DNA of 64,000 nucleotides from NCBI RefSeq assembly GCF_000220395.1, contig NW_004086182.1, forward strand, positions 113,253 to 177,252, in the 5' to 3' direction. The position numbers were made by a program, and so were the translations under genes. Positions 47,410 through 59,313 of this stretch are shown piece after piece; position 1 is the first letter of the stretch, and every line of letters starts with the position of its first letter. Under the pieces are notes generated by a model. The model saw only the letters and a list, made by a program, of their open reading frames with translations, ran no database searches and was not told the origin of the DNA. The stretch comes from Ichthyophthirius multifiliis (taxonomy: Eukaryota > Ciliophora > Oligohymenophorea > Hymenostomatida).

Positions 47410-49370
47410 CATTATTATTATTACTATTTTTATTATTATTATTTTTATTTATTTTTTTTTATAATTATTAATATTTCTTTTTTTTTTATCAAATATATAT
47501 ATATTTTATTTTATTTTATTTTATTTATTTTTTAGAAATTATATTTAATTTATTTATTTTTATTTAAATATCTCATATTTTTAATTAATTTTTTTTATAT
47601 TACTTTTTTATATTATTTATAATCTTAAATATTTTTTTATTTAACTTTTATTTTTATATTAAATTTTATAATTAATTTATATTAAAAGAATTTAATTTTC
47701 ATACTACAATACATGAATATTATTTTTTCTAATTTTTATATTTTTTTATATTTTGCATTTCTTTTATTTATATTTAAATTTTTTAATTTTTAATCCTGAT
47801 TTTGTTATTTATTAATTTTTTTATTTTTGTTTTTTTTTTAGATATACATTAAATATTTTATTATTTAAGAGAATATCTATGTATTATACTCAAAAAAAAA
47901 ATTTATATATTATTTTATTATTATTTTATATCTTTTAAACTATATATCAATAATGTTTTAAAATAAAATTTATTATTTTAGTTTTTGATATTCATTTTTT
48001 TATCCAATACTATTATAAAATATTTTTTTTTAAATTTATCATTTATTTTTAACCTAAATTATATTTATTTATATATATTTATAGTTTTCTATCTATTATT
48101 TTTATTTATTATTTTTTATTTTTTTACTTTAAATAAAAATAAATGCATTTATCTATTTTTATCAACTATTTTTTGATTATTAATTAAATTTTTTTATATA
48201 AAAACATAGAAAAAATAAATAAAAGTATTAATAAATGATATATTAATTTTTTATTAAAAAATTAGTTAATCTACTTTTAAATAAATAATTTAATTTATAA
48301 ACTTTTACTTATAAATATAATTTATTTTAATATAATTTTAAGAATTTTTTTTATTTATATATTTATATAACTATATACTTTATATTTTTTTTAAAAAAAT
48401 CTTTTATATTATTTATTTTATTTTTTATAGATTCTATTTTTAATTTTAATTTCATTTTTGTTTTGTTTTAGTTTTAGTTATTTCACCAGCTAAATATTAA
48501 CTTCTTTAATAATTCAATTATAAAATTATAGAATAAATATTTAACAAAAGCATATAATAATATTTTCGGAAGATTATTGATTTTTTTAATAATTTTAATC
48601 TTTTTTTAAATTATTTATTTTATAAATAAATTATAATTATCTTTTTAAGTAAAAATTAAATAATAATCTTATATTTATTAATTTATATAAAATATTTAAA
48701 AAGAAAATAATTTAATTTAATAATTAATTTTTTTTTATATAATTTATAACATTGTATCACATAAGTATATGTATTATATGAAGTGATAAAGATAGTAAAA
48801 ATATTTTTAAAATTTAAAAATATTTACTATAAATGATTTTATTTTAAATAAATACTAAGTACTTTTTACTATAAATATAATAAATAAACTTAAAAATTCA
48901 ATATATTTTTTTAATAAATAATTAAAAAATTATATATTTTTAATCAGCACATCGCTAATAAAAATTAATATTCAATTTATTAAATGTTTATAAAATAAAA
49001 TAGAATTATATAATATTAAAAAATTATTAAGTTTATTAATTATTTAAAAGATAATAAGTAAGTAATTTAACAAAATAAATTAATTTTTTTTTTAAAAAAA
49101 ATAATATATATAATATTAATAATTTAGATATGAAAAATAATATACATTTTTAATGCTTTTCTTATATATAAATAATTTATAAATTCTAAATTATTTATAA
49201 TAAATAAAATTATAAAAAATTTATCTAATATTTTAATCAAAAATTCTTATAATTAAAGTTATTAAAAAAAAAATATATATAAGAAAATAAAAAAAAATGC
49301 GTTTATATTAAGTTATAAAATTAATTTTTTTTAAAAAAAAAATTATTTCCTTTATTTTCTTTTTTGATGT
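46901..49370. other. Longest gene-free stretch, 2.5 kb
   Basis: Nearly pure A/T DNA with an ATT repeat at about 47378-47450, many TA steps and T runs. Short open frames here are Phe/Ile/Leu/Tyr strings of the kind expected by chance. I see no exon, RNA or mobile element. Confidence 0.5.
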
Positions 49371-50270
49371 TCACATTTTATTCTCATCTTTATTTATACC
49401 TTGAACAGTTTTTCTTTAAATTTCAAGAATTTTTCTTTCATTAAAATCTCTTTTTTTTTATTTTGCTAAATATTCTTATAGTGTAATTTTTTTTTCCTAT
49501 CCTTATTAAGTTTTTTCTTCTTTTCCGAATATTTCCTCAATTTCATCATCTAATTTATTTCTTCCATATCTAACATATAGTAATTCTAGAGTATCTTCAA
49601 TAGTTATAGTTTTTTTTTAATTATTTTAATCACTATTTGTAGCCGTTGTATTAACCCCACTCCCAGAATTAGTATCACATTTTAAATACATTAAAAATTA
49701 AACTAAATTATAAAGATTTCTTGGTTCTAAGCCAGTAGTATCATGTCTACATCTTTTATACATCAAATAAAATTCATATTTGTCAATTTTTCCATCCAAA
49801 TTTTCATCCACTTCCCATACCATTTATTCAATTTCCTATTTAGATGCATGATAATCCAATTCTTTTAAAACTAACTCAATATCCTGTGATGTAAAATATT
49901 ATTTCCCCTTCTCTTCTTACTTATTTTCTTTCCCTTATTCATTATCTTATTGGAGCTAATTATTACTAATATTATTGTAACTGATATTGTTTTAGTTTTC
50001 TTTTTAAACGGAATTATTTTAGTTATTTTAGACACTATCAGTCATCATTCTAAGTTGATCAAAAACTTTTTGTAATTTACTGGTTTCTACTGCAGATATT
50101 TACATTTCATATACCAACTCTTCACTTGATTTTTCTTATTTCTTTAATTTTTAATCATTCTATAGTTTTGATTGATCACCCAAAATTGATTACTTATGCA
50201 TTGTTGTAGAAGCGTTTAAAGTATTTAGCTATTAACTAGCGTTTTAATCTTTTATTGATGTTGATGCCAT
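49371..50270 (-). CDS. EF-hand calcium-binding protein, 299 residues
   Basis: A single minus-strand frame runs from ATG 50270 to TGA 49373-49371 without introns. The N-terminal 130 residues are coiled-coil and Gln/Asn-rich. A canonical EF-hand loop lies at about residues 155-166: DENLDGKIDKYE, with D, N, D, G, I and E at the expected positions, flanked by helices IEQMVWEV and FYLMYKRC. The segment after it (GLEPRNLYNLVQFLMYLKCD, IEDTLELLYVRYGRNKLDDE) looks like a second, degenerate EF-hand pair in which a Gly/Thr/Asn insert replaces the loop. Such proteins are often cytoskeletal or ciliary calcium sensors. The start is the first in-frame ATG. Confidence 0.8.
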
Positions 50271-50666
50271 TTTACTTTTATTCATTTCTTTTTTTTTCTT
50301 TTTTTTTAATTTTTTCTTCTTGTACTTTTTATTTTTTAATTATTTTTATTATTATTTATTTAAGTTTCCTTTTTTATTATTTTTTATTTATAAAAAATTT
50401 TGATGTTATTGTTTTAGTTTTTTTTTTAAAAAAATTATAATAATTATTAAATACTTTTTTTTTTTAAAAAAAAAAAATTATATTTAATTTATAATAAATT
50501 AAATTAGTGAAATTTCTATATTTTTTTTAAAAAAAAAAAAAAATAAAAAAAATAATTTAAGAAAAAAAAAAAAATTTTACATATAAATTTATATTATATA
50601 ATGATAGATAATTAAAAAATAAATATTATAATTTATATATTTTTAGTTTTTTTTTTTATCATTTAA
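50271..50666. other. Intergenic T-rich DNA
   Basis: About 400 bases of T and A tracts. A plus-strand Phe/Leu/Ile open frame here is a composition artefact. Confidence 0.55.
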
Positions 50667-52000
50667 TCAAAATTATTCCATATCCAATTTAAATTCATTA
50701 TCATAAGTATTAGTATTTTCTGTAATAGGTTATTTATTATAGTTATTATCAATTTTTAAATTTATATTATTAATTTAATTGAATTATTCGCCTTCAATTT
50801 AATATTTTTCATTCGCACTATTTTCAAAATTATAATCATTATAAATAGCATTAGATTATTTTAATTAATTTAAATTTTGATTAAAAAAGAAATTTTAAAT
50901 TCCTTAAAAAGCTTAGTTTTATTAAGAGTTTTCCTATATTTTCTAAATACATTTTTATTATAAATTTACTTATTTATCTTTTGATTATTATTTTAAAAGT
51001 TTTAACTATTCCCTTACTTATGACGGTTTTTTAGTAATGGATTATGAATTTTATATAATTTATTATTATAATTCATCTTATATTATTTTTTATCCAATAA
51101 TGTCTTAAGTTTCAATTTTTACATCTGATTTTTAAATCACAATATTAGCTTGTTTTTATTATTTTTGTAAAATTTAAAGTTACTTTTTTTGCTCTTTTTA
51201 TTTTTTCTTTTCTTTTAAAAATTCTGTTTTTTTCAATTTTTCTAATTTTAATAAATCATCTTGTTCTACTTTTACATTTAAATTTTAGACTTTTTTATAA
51301 AAAATTAAAATAAAAAAAAATATATTTTATTTTACTTTAATTCTATAATTGCATTTTAAGTTTAAGTTAATCTATTTTTTATTTTTTTATATTTTTTAAA
51401 AAAATTAAAATAAAAGAATTCATATATATTTTAAATATTTAAAATTATTGCATTCTTTATTAAATAATTACTTTCCTACTTTTTTTGCTTCTTGATTAAT
51501 AAATTTTAAGGCGTAGGTTAAGCCATATAGCTATTCATAAAATCTTCTTTCGTTACCCTGGCACCTGTTCTTTAATTAATAATTCTCTAAACAAGTAATT
51601 TCACTGTAGAGTGATCCATATTAAAAGCTCTTCCAACTCCTCTATAAGTTTAAACCCTTTCATATTCTTCATAAACTTTCCATTTTTCTTCAACAGTTAA
51701 ATCTCTTATTCCTCTTTTTTTATCATTTTTAAGTTTATTTTTAACAATTTCTTATTTATCATTATTTTAATCTAAATTATTTAAATTATTATTGTTTTCT
51801 TCATTTTCTTGCTATTTAATCTATTATAAATCAACTTATTATTCTCGTTATTTTTTTTTTTTTTAGAATTTTTTTTTTATTTAATTATTATAAAAGTTAA
51901 AATGACTATTATTATTATAACTACTATTATGATTATTGTTATTATAGTTATTATTATGATAATAATTGTTATTAGGATTTTTATTATTTTTATTATAATA

Positions 52001-52069
<69 letters not shown>

Positions 52070-52299
52070 GTTATTATTATAAGTTAAAAGGATATGCTAT
52101 TTATTATTCATGTTTCACGCAATTTTACGAATTATTATTTGTTATTATTTATTTTTAATCAAATATATCATTATGAAAACAATATTAAATTTTTTATTAA
52201 TCTGCTTATTTTAATAACTAATCTTTAAAGTAATTTTAATTTGTTTATGTTTATATCTTTTATTCATTTTAATTAAAAAATTAATAATTAGTATCATCT

Positions 52300-52360
<61 letters not shown>

Positions 52361-53225
52361 AAATAAAATTAATTCGTTGTAATTAACTAATTTTGAAAGA
52401 ATTAATTCTTTTATATTTATTCAATATTTCCATTTTTAAAACCTATTGCTTGGCTTAAATCTTTTTATGCGTTATTTACATATGCTTAATAGTTATTTTC
52501 TATATTTGGATGATTATTTATAAATAATAATTTATTTTAATTGTTTATTTATTATTCTAAATTTTATTAAGTATTAAAAAAATTGCTGTTTATTTATTGA
52601 TACTTCTTGTCAAATGTATTGCTTCCGAAATTAAATTATTATTAATCAGGATTCACTAATCCTAAATTATATTACGAATAAGGTGCTTAATAATTATAAG
52701 AGGATTAAAATTATTATTATTGAAATTATTACTAAAAAGACTAAGATTAATGATATTAAAATTATTAATATTATTATTGTTGTTGCTGCTGTTATTAAGG
52801 AAAAGCATAATCTTAATTTTATATTTAATAATTACATTACTATTATTAATTATAATCTTGGAATAAATATTATCTATTTCCATCTACTTGTAAATTATTC
52901 TAATTGTAACTGTAGTTCATTAATGATTTATCTTAATATTTACAACTTAAAAGATTATTTTGAGCTTTTTTTTTTAAAAAATGTATAAAATTTATTTTTT
53001 TATTTGGAAAAATAAAAAAATGAAAAAAAAAAAAAAAAAAAAAAAAAAATATTATAGTAAATGTATACTAAAAAATTACTCATAGAAAATAAAAAAATAT
53101 ACATAATAATTTTATTTTATTTTTATTTTACTTTTTAATTAATATTTAGATATATTTGAGTCACTTAGTTATATTGGCTTATTTATGCTATCATCTTGTA
53201 TGTGCAAAAACTCTTATTGATTCAT
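50667..53225 (-). CDS. Gln/Asn-rich helix-turn-helix protein, possible transcription factor
   Basis: Minus strand. Exon 1 is 53132-53225 (MNQQEFLHIQDDSINKPIQL); a GT...AG intron 52965-53131 joins it in phase to QNNLLSCKYQDKSLMNYSYN. The next 300 residues are Gln-rich (coded by TAA repeats) with Asn runs, and include AAT/TAA microsatellites at about 52302-52360 and 51990-52069. A compact basic domain follows: KRGIRDLTVEEKWKVYEEYE, then RGVGRAFNMDHSTVKLLVQR, a helix-turn-helix of the homeodomain-like/transposase-type DNA-binding class. Two introns follow (about 51375-51475 and 51299-51344), then a coiled, Gln-rich C-terminus ending at TGA 50669-50667. One-base changes are needed at the microsatellite near 52310-52360 and the A run near 51853-51880. 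The polyQ/N domain is prion-like in composition. A regulatory DNA-binding role is inferred from the fold alone. Confidence 0.6.
51990..52069. repeat. (TTA)n microsatellite coding polyglutamine
   Basis: Pure TTA run; on the minus strand it reads TAA, which is Gln in this code, inside the Gln/Asn-rich gene. Confidence 0.85.
52302..52360. repeat. (ATT)n microsatellite in the Gln/Asn-rich gene
   Basis: ATT/TTA run. On the minus strand it reads as Gln (TAA) or Asn (AAT) depending on frame, and the gene's frame appears to change across it. Confidence 0.85.
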
Positions 53226-54569
53226 TTGCTTTTATTATTTTTTATTTTTTTAAAAATATATTATTTGTTTTATTTTATTTTTTCCTTTCTTTCTTTCTTT
53301 TTTTTTTTTTATTAGGTAAAAATATATATATTTTTAAAAAAAAATAAAAAAATAAAAAAAAAATTTCCTATATTTTTCCTTATTTTATATTTTTTATTGT
53401 CTCTAAACTATTTTATATTTAATTAGCACATAAAATATTGATTTTATTAAGAAAGACATTTTTAGTAATTTTATTTATTTATAGTTAAAAAATACATTTA
53501 TTTTAATTTTAATATAATTTTTAATTTTTTAATTGGTAAAATTTACCCATTTATTTTTGTTGGGGTGGGATATTCTTTTATTTTAATTTAATATAGATTT
53601 TTACAATAAATTAAAAAAAAATTCCCATAACCAAAAAATGAATTTATAAATGGGAAATTTTTTATTAATTTCGTTTACATTATTTTTACTAAATACAAAT
53701 ATAATAATAAAAGTAATAATGAATTACTAATTATTTACTAAAATAATTTATATATTTTATTATTGCTTGTATTTAATAAGTTTTATACTGAATTCAATAA
53801 ACTAAATTATAAAAACTTAAGTTCAAAATTTAATTTAAATTAACGTATATTCTATATTAATTTACATTATGAATTTTCTAAAGTATTATTATTTTTTTAC
53901 TAAATGATATAATAAAGAGAAAAATATTGAAAAAAAAAAAATATTAATCTAAAAATAATTTATATTAAAATAGTATGTACAAATATAATAGTTAGAGAAA
54001 TTTCTATTATTTTATTTTACAAATAGATTAAAATGAAAATAATTATTTTTTAAAATTGAAATAATTTAAAAATAAATAAAAAATAACTTTTATATAATAC
54101 TTAAAGTTTAAAATAAAATATATACAATATTTATATAATAATTTTTTTTACAAAAATATAAAAATTTAAAATTTATTTTTATTAAAATTATTTTTTACTT
54201 TTATAACAAATAATTTAATCTTTTAATTTAATAAAAATTTATATCAAAACAGAGAGATTTAATAATTTTAATTTTATTAAATCATTTTTTTTATTTTTTT
54301 ATAAAATATAAGGATTATAATATTTTTCTTTTTAAAAAAACTAAATAAATAATATATATTATAAATAAATTTTATTTTTAATTTAATTATTCATTAAAAG
54401 AAATTTTAAATATAATAAAAAAAGAGAAAAAAAATATATTTTATATTTTTTAAAATCCAAAATAAATATTTTTATTACTTTATTTTTTCTTTTTTAAATG
54501 TATACTTCTAACATATTAAAAAGAATAATATATTATTTCGAATAATAAAAATATAATATAAAATATATA
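53226..54569. other. Intergenic region containing a hairpin
   Basis: About 1.3 kb between two minus-strand genes. It holds the inverted repeat at 53538-53664 (listed separately). The rest is A/T-rich with no open frame that looks coding. Confidence 0.5.
53538..53664. repeat. Inverted repeat with GC-rich arms, possible structured RNA
   Basis: The left arm (AAATTTACCCATTTAT at 53539-53554) is complementary to the right arm (ATAAATGGGAAATTT at 53646-53660) with one bulged base. A second helix can form between TGGGA (53566-53570) and TCCCA (53623-53627), flanked by TTGG/CCAA. The run TTGGGGTGGGA is strikingly GC-rich for this window. The spacer between the inner arms is about 50 bases. Confidence 0.5.
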
Positions 54570-55032
54570 TCAAAATATTTTTCCATGTTCAGCACCTACA
54601 AGTTAACTAACAATTTATGGTTAAACCTAATATTTAATGAAAAAAATTATTAATATAAAAATATACATATAAAAATATACGCATCCTTCAACGCATGTAA
54701 TCCAATCTCTGAAAGGATACATCTAATTAAAAAAAATGGATATTTTATAAAAAAATATAATAATTATAAATTTAATAAAAAAAATTAATATATAATTCTT
54801 TAAAATAAAATAAAATAATGTAATTTTAAAAATTTATAATAAATATTAAATAAAATACGCAGGATTTTTCAGGATCTGCATTAACTAATGATTTCAATTT
54901 AATTTCACATCTTTTTAATTTTTATTCCCAATGAATGCAATTAGGTTTGCAATTTTAAATATATAATAATTTAGGATCTTCTCCTCTTTAAATCATAGTT
55001 GCAGCTACTTAAGGAAAATCTTTTTAGCTCAT
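54570..55032 (-). CDS. Complex III hinge-type twin CX9C protein (UQCRH/QCR6-like), 90 residues
   Basis: Three minus-strand exons: 54859-55032, 54681-54722 and 54570-54626; introns of 136 and 54 bases, GT...AG, both in phase. Start ATG 55032 (MSQKDFPQVAATMIQRGEDP), stop TGA 54572-54570. The core reads CIHWEQKLKRC and CMYPFRDWITC, two exact CX9C motifs, flanked by further Cys (NCKPNC, VEGC). The spacing matches the helical-hairpin hinge subunit of ubiquinol-cytochrome c reductase, which sits in the intermembrane space next to cytochrome c1, with disulfides formed by the Mia40 route. Other twin CX9C proteins are possible, but the C-terminal segment and length suit the hinge protein. The exons are too short for simple open-frame searches to find. 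Confidence 0.68.
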
Positions 55033-55401
55033 TTTTTTTTAATTTGAATATATTTAATTTTATTTTGTAAAATATTAAATTTTTTTTTATTGTAATATTT
55101 AATTATAAATGAAAAAATAGTAAATATAAAAAAAAAAAAAAATAATTAAATTAATTATTAATAAAATATAAAAAAAATTAATAAAAATATTAACTAAATA
55201 AATATATACATATATATATATATATATATTTTTATATATATATAATATTTTTTTGTATATTTTTTTATATTTCTATACTTATTACATTCATAATAAAATA
55301 ACATTATATATATTTATATATATCTATAAATTTTTTATATATATATTTAATTTTTATAAATAATTTCCATAATTATATATTTATATTTATTTATTTAAAT
55401 T
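55033..55401. other. Divergent intergenic spacer
   Basis: About 370 bases between the divergent hinge-protein and propeller genes, with TA runs near 55201-55330. No gene seen. Confidence 0.55.
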
Positions 55402-56513
55402 ATGGATATATCATATTCAGGAAAAGTATTAGCTTTTTAATATAATGATGATTTACTTATTTATAATATTAAAAACTAAAAAAAAAAATTTTTTAATCAA
55501 AAATCTTTCCCTTTAATTCCAATATAAAATTGATATCTCTATTATATGATACTTTTATATGTGCTCTAGTATCAGATGGTTCTAATAAGGAATTTCCTGA
55601 TACAAAAGTGCATATATATGATCTTTAAAATAATTATTTAATTGAAAGTTACGATTTTTATTCATAAATATAAAATATTTAATATTTGAGAGAATATTTA
55701 TTTGTATAAAATATGAATCGTGTCGTAATATACGATATAGTATAAAAAACACCAATAAAATATATTTAATAAGTCAATTTTTTTTCAATAAATAATAATT
55801 ATGAAAACCTAATATTTGCATATACAAAATAAGATGATTTTAATAAAGAGTATTTCTATTTAAATTATTTTTGGTTCGGAAATGAAAAAAGTATTTTATT
55901 CTATTAAGAATACTCAGAAAAAAATAATTAAATTTAAGGTTTAAATAATTTTTCATAAATATATTCTGTTTAAAAAGAATAAGAATTATTAAATTAAACA
56001 TAAATAGGATTGAAATAAGAAGATTAAATTTTATAAAAATAAATACAAAAAAATTATACTTCTGCCTAAAAAAACTTTATTGTAGATTAAATAATTATTA
56101 GTTTTGATGGAAAATATGTAGCTGTAATAAATTAAAAATAAATGAATATATTCATTTATTATACGTAAAGTGGAAATTTCTTATAAAGTATTTAATTAGA
56201 TAAAGAAATAGATAATATATCAGATTTTTAATTTAATAATAATAGTAGTATAGTTGCTTTTGTATGTTTTTCAAAATATTCAAATAATGATAATGCTTTA
56301 TTAAAAGTTTAGAGTTTAGAAAATGAAAATATTTGTAAAAAATATTATTTTGAATTTCCAAAAAATTAACAAACGGGTCCTAAAATAAAGTTTCTAAATA
56401 ATTAATAAATAAGAATTTATATATTTAATAATTAATTTAAATATTGTGATATTGAATGTTAATTTGAAAATGATTATGATGTTATTTAAAAATTTGATTA
56501 TTTTAAAATATGA
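55402..56513 (+). CDS. Beta-propeller (WD-repeat, possibly PROPPIN/Atg18-like) protein
   Basis: ATG 55402 (MDISYSGKVLAFQYNDDLLI) to TGA 56511-56513, about 370 residues, with one missing base near 55515. Blade-like patches recur: ICALVSDGSNKEFPDTKVHI, IQYLREYLFVQNMNRVVIYD, IISFDGKYVAVINQKQMNIF, ISDFQFNNNSSIVAFVCFSK. The order DTKVHIYDL, then RVVIYDIV, then a long insert, then SFDGKYVAVINQ recalls PROPPINs, which bind PI3P and act in autophagy. But the diagnostic L/FRRG motif is absent: the equivalent position reads LDKEID. So a PI3P-binding role is doubtful and a general WD-type propeller is the safer call. Confidence 0.55.
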
Positions 56514-56785
56514 TTAAATGATAATTTATTAATATAATATATTTAATGTATTTTAAATAATAATAAATAAAAGTATTCTATTATTTTAATATATAAAATA
56601 TAATTATATAAAAAAAACTATTTATAGATAATGATAAAAAATAAAAATTAGTATATTATATATTATATATTACATATTATAAATTGAAAATTATCAATAT
56701 ATATATATATGTTTTTTTTAATTTTTTAAAAAAATTTTTACTTTATTTATTTAATTTTTTTAAAATTTTATATTTATTTTTTTAA

Positions 56786-57480
56786 ATGAACTTGGTTTAA
56801 TATTTTGATATTTTTATTTAATTTGCTGTTTTAAAAGAAGTTAATGATCTTTAAATTCGCTCTAAAATTTAAAATGAATGGAATTATTATAGAGGTTTAT
56901 TAGAAAATTAACAAAAAGATCCTTTTCGGATTTAAATATATTTAGAAATATTATAAAAAACTAAAGATAAATAGTTTAATTAAGATTTAAACTAAGACAC
57001 TTTTACTAAAATTATACAAAAATAAAATAATGTCGAAATTAATAATGATTAATTTGAAAATTTATTTAAAGATACTACCGATAATAAAAAAGATGAAGTG
57101 ATTTTTTTCTTTTATTTTTTTAAAAAAAATATTTAAATATTAGTAACCGAAAATAAAATATACTTTTTAAAGAAATTTAGTAAAACAAAAATTAAATGAT
57201 ATTTTGAATGTATTCAAATAAAATAATGATAAAATAATGTAAAAATTATTTATATTTATAATTATATAAATAAAAAAGTTAATAAACATAATTAATATTA
57301 CCATAAACATAATTAACGCCTCAAAAGTCTACGAAAAACAGTAATATTACTAATTAAAATAGTAATAATGTTAACTTAAACAGTAATTCTTCATTTTAAG
57401 AGCTTTAAAATTAATAAAAAAGAAATGTTTTTAGTGAATAAATTAAATAAAATAGCAATTAAAATTTTAATGCAAATTGA
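56786..57480 (+). CDS. Small unknown protein, two or more exons
   Basis: ATG 56786 starts MNLVQYFDIFIQFAVLKEVN and continues with convincing sequence (NEWNYYRGLLENQQKDPFRI) to about residue 105. The frame then becomes Phe-rich, probably an intron from about 57098 to a downstream AG. A later exon reads PQKSTKNSNITNQNSNNVNL and ends at TGA 57478-57480. Exon borders are uncertain. No family recognised. Confidence 0.4.
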
Positions 57481-57997
57481 ATTCAAGTAAAATAAATTAA
57501 GGATTTATTTTATATTAAAATAAAAAAAAAATGAAAAATATTTAAATTAAATATATTTAATGTTAATTTATATAGTTATAATTAATTAAATTTTGTTTAT
57601 TTTTTTAATTATTATTTTTTCTTTTTATATTTAAAATTTTTTAAAAATATTAGAAAATTTGAATAATTTATATAATATATATCTTTAATTAATTGTGTTT
57701 TGCTTTTTTTGTTTTTTAAATTTTTTTTTATTTTTTATATAGAATACATTTTAAAAGTACATGTAATATTTAATCTTGATATTTTTAAAATATATATAGA
57801 TACATAAATTAAATATTATTTTATTATTATTTTAAAATTTTAAAATTCAATTATTTTACAAGAAAATAAGTAAATATATAAAAATTTAAAGGTTATATAA
57901 AATAATAAAAAATAGAAGATATTTTATTATTTTAATTATATTTATTTAAATTATAAAAAAAACATTCTGTAAAATATATATATTAATAAAATAAAAA
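57481..57997. other. Intergenic AT-rich DNA
   Basis: About 520 bases of A/T-rich DNA with no credible gene; a minus-strand open frame just downstream lies antisense to the coiled-coil/SPRY-like gene and is a shadow. Confidence 0.55.
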
Positions 57998-59062
57998 ATG
58001 AGTTAATTAAGCTAAATAGAAAAAGAAGAATTTTATTAAAAATTAGAAAACCAATATCATGAAGCATGTTAAGTATTATAAAAGATAATAACAGATCAAT
58101 ATAATTAACTAAATCAAGCAAATAAAATAATAAAAGAGCAAAACTAAAACTTATTATTTTTCTCAGATTAAGATTTATCATAAAAGTAAAAAATAATCGA
58201 TCAAGAACAAAAAATAGTTGATTTAACCTAAAAAAACGATTATTTATTAAAATAATTAAATGAATTTCAAAATCAATATTAAAGTTTAAGTTAGGAGCAT
58301 TTAAAATTAATTGAGAAAACAACTTTATTAGATACTCATTTAATTGATGTTTCTAATATTTTATACAAAAATAATTTATTAAAAAAATTAAACAATAAAA
58401 GTAGTAGTTTATCATTAAATAGATTAATATAGAAAGAACTAAATACCTTTAAAAGAATAGAACTGAATTTTTTACACAATAAAATTAAAGATGAATAACA
58501 AAGATTAAAAATCGAAAAGAATAACGAATAAATAAAAGTTATTAATTAATTTGGAGAAGGTTTTGATAAAATTATTTATTCCTAATAAGAAATGAAACAT
58601 GATTAATTTTATTTAATAGAATTTAAATTTGAAGCTTCAACATCTTTCTTTAGAGTTGGTCTCATTTAAGATAATTAAATTAATAATAATAATAATTATT
58701 TAGAATTAGAAGAAATTAATTATATAGATTCCATTTTTAAGAACTTTTGTTTAAAAGCGATTGATAACGAATAAGATATTATTTTAATTGGAGATTAATC
58801 ATTAAGTTAATTAAAAAAAGGGCTATTTTATTTAAGGTTTAATATAAGTAAAAATATCTTTTAAATTATTGATAATTATAAAAATTTGAATAGTATATCA
58901 GCCTAATTTAAACCTGATATTAATTATAGATTATTTTTCTAATTTAAAAATACAGATGGGTCTTTGGTTATATAAAGAATATTAATTCATGATTAAATTT
59001 AATGGGTTAATAAACTTGAATAAAATCCTTCTGATAAAGATGAACTTAAATAATTATTAGAA
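57998..59062 (+). CDS. Coiled-coil protein with SPRY-like C-terminus (stop not found)
   Basis: ATG 57998 opens a frame that stays clean for about 355 residues. Residues 1-110 form a coiled coil (EKEEFYQKLENQYHEACQVL; IIDQEQKIVDLTQKNDYLLK) and more helices follow to about 200. The rest has alternating strands: YLIEFKFEASTSFFRVGLIQ, AIDNEQDIILIGDQSLSQL, GLFYLRFNISKNIFQIIDNY, YRLFFQFKNTDGSLVIQRIL. This is the pattern of a SPRY/B30.2 beta-sandwich as in TRIM-type proteins. The frame then runs into a TA microsatellite at 59061 without a TGA; none occurs in that frame for several hundred bases, where the converging GGPP synthase gene ends. The true stop is probably displaced by a slippage error or lies in an unrecognised exon; 59062 is where coding character ends. 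Confidence 0.6.

Positions 59063-59136
<74 letters not shown>
59061..59136. repeat. (TA)n microsatellite
   Basis: Nearly pure TA run at the 3' end of the coiled-coil/SPRY-like gene, in the space between two convergent genes. Confidence 0.9.
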
Positions 59137-59140
<4 letters not shown>

Positions 59141-59313
59141 TTTCTATATATATAGTTTCATCTATATATTTTTTATTATTTTATTTAACCATATATTTAT
59201 TTATTATAATAATAATTTTTTTTATAAAATAAAATATAATAATATTTATAACATTTTATTTTTTAATATAATTTTTTTTTCTTCTTTTAAATATTTATAA
59301 TTATTATTAAACT

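Noticed and set aside
47985-48176. Plus-strand Phe/Tyr/Leu open frame in the 2.5 kb empty region
   Set aside because: Composition matches the surrounding T-rich DNA and no domain, exon partner or conserved-looking motif is present.
51902-52087. Plus-strand polyisoleucine open frame
   Set aside because: It is the TTA/ATT microsatellite read forward; the minus strand reads polyGln inside a real gene.
52662-52988. Overlapping plus and minus open frames in standard code
   Set aside because: Both are frame-shadows of the Gln-rich exon, which uses a third reading with TAA as Gln.
53156-53347. Plus-strand open frame starting MSHLVILAYLCYHL
   Set aside because: The minus strand of the same DNA gives an exon (MNQQEFLHIQDDSI) that splices in phase to the Gln-rich gene; the rest of the plus frame is Phe/Leu filler.
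57951-58322. Minus-strand 123-residue open frame
   Set aside because: Antisense to a well-formed coiled-coil gene; hydrophobicity comes from complementing Lys/Asn/Gln codons.
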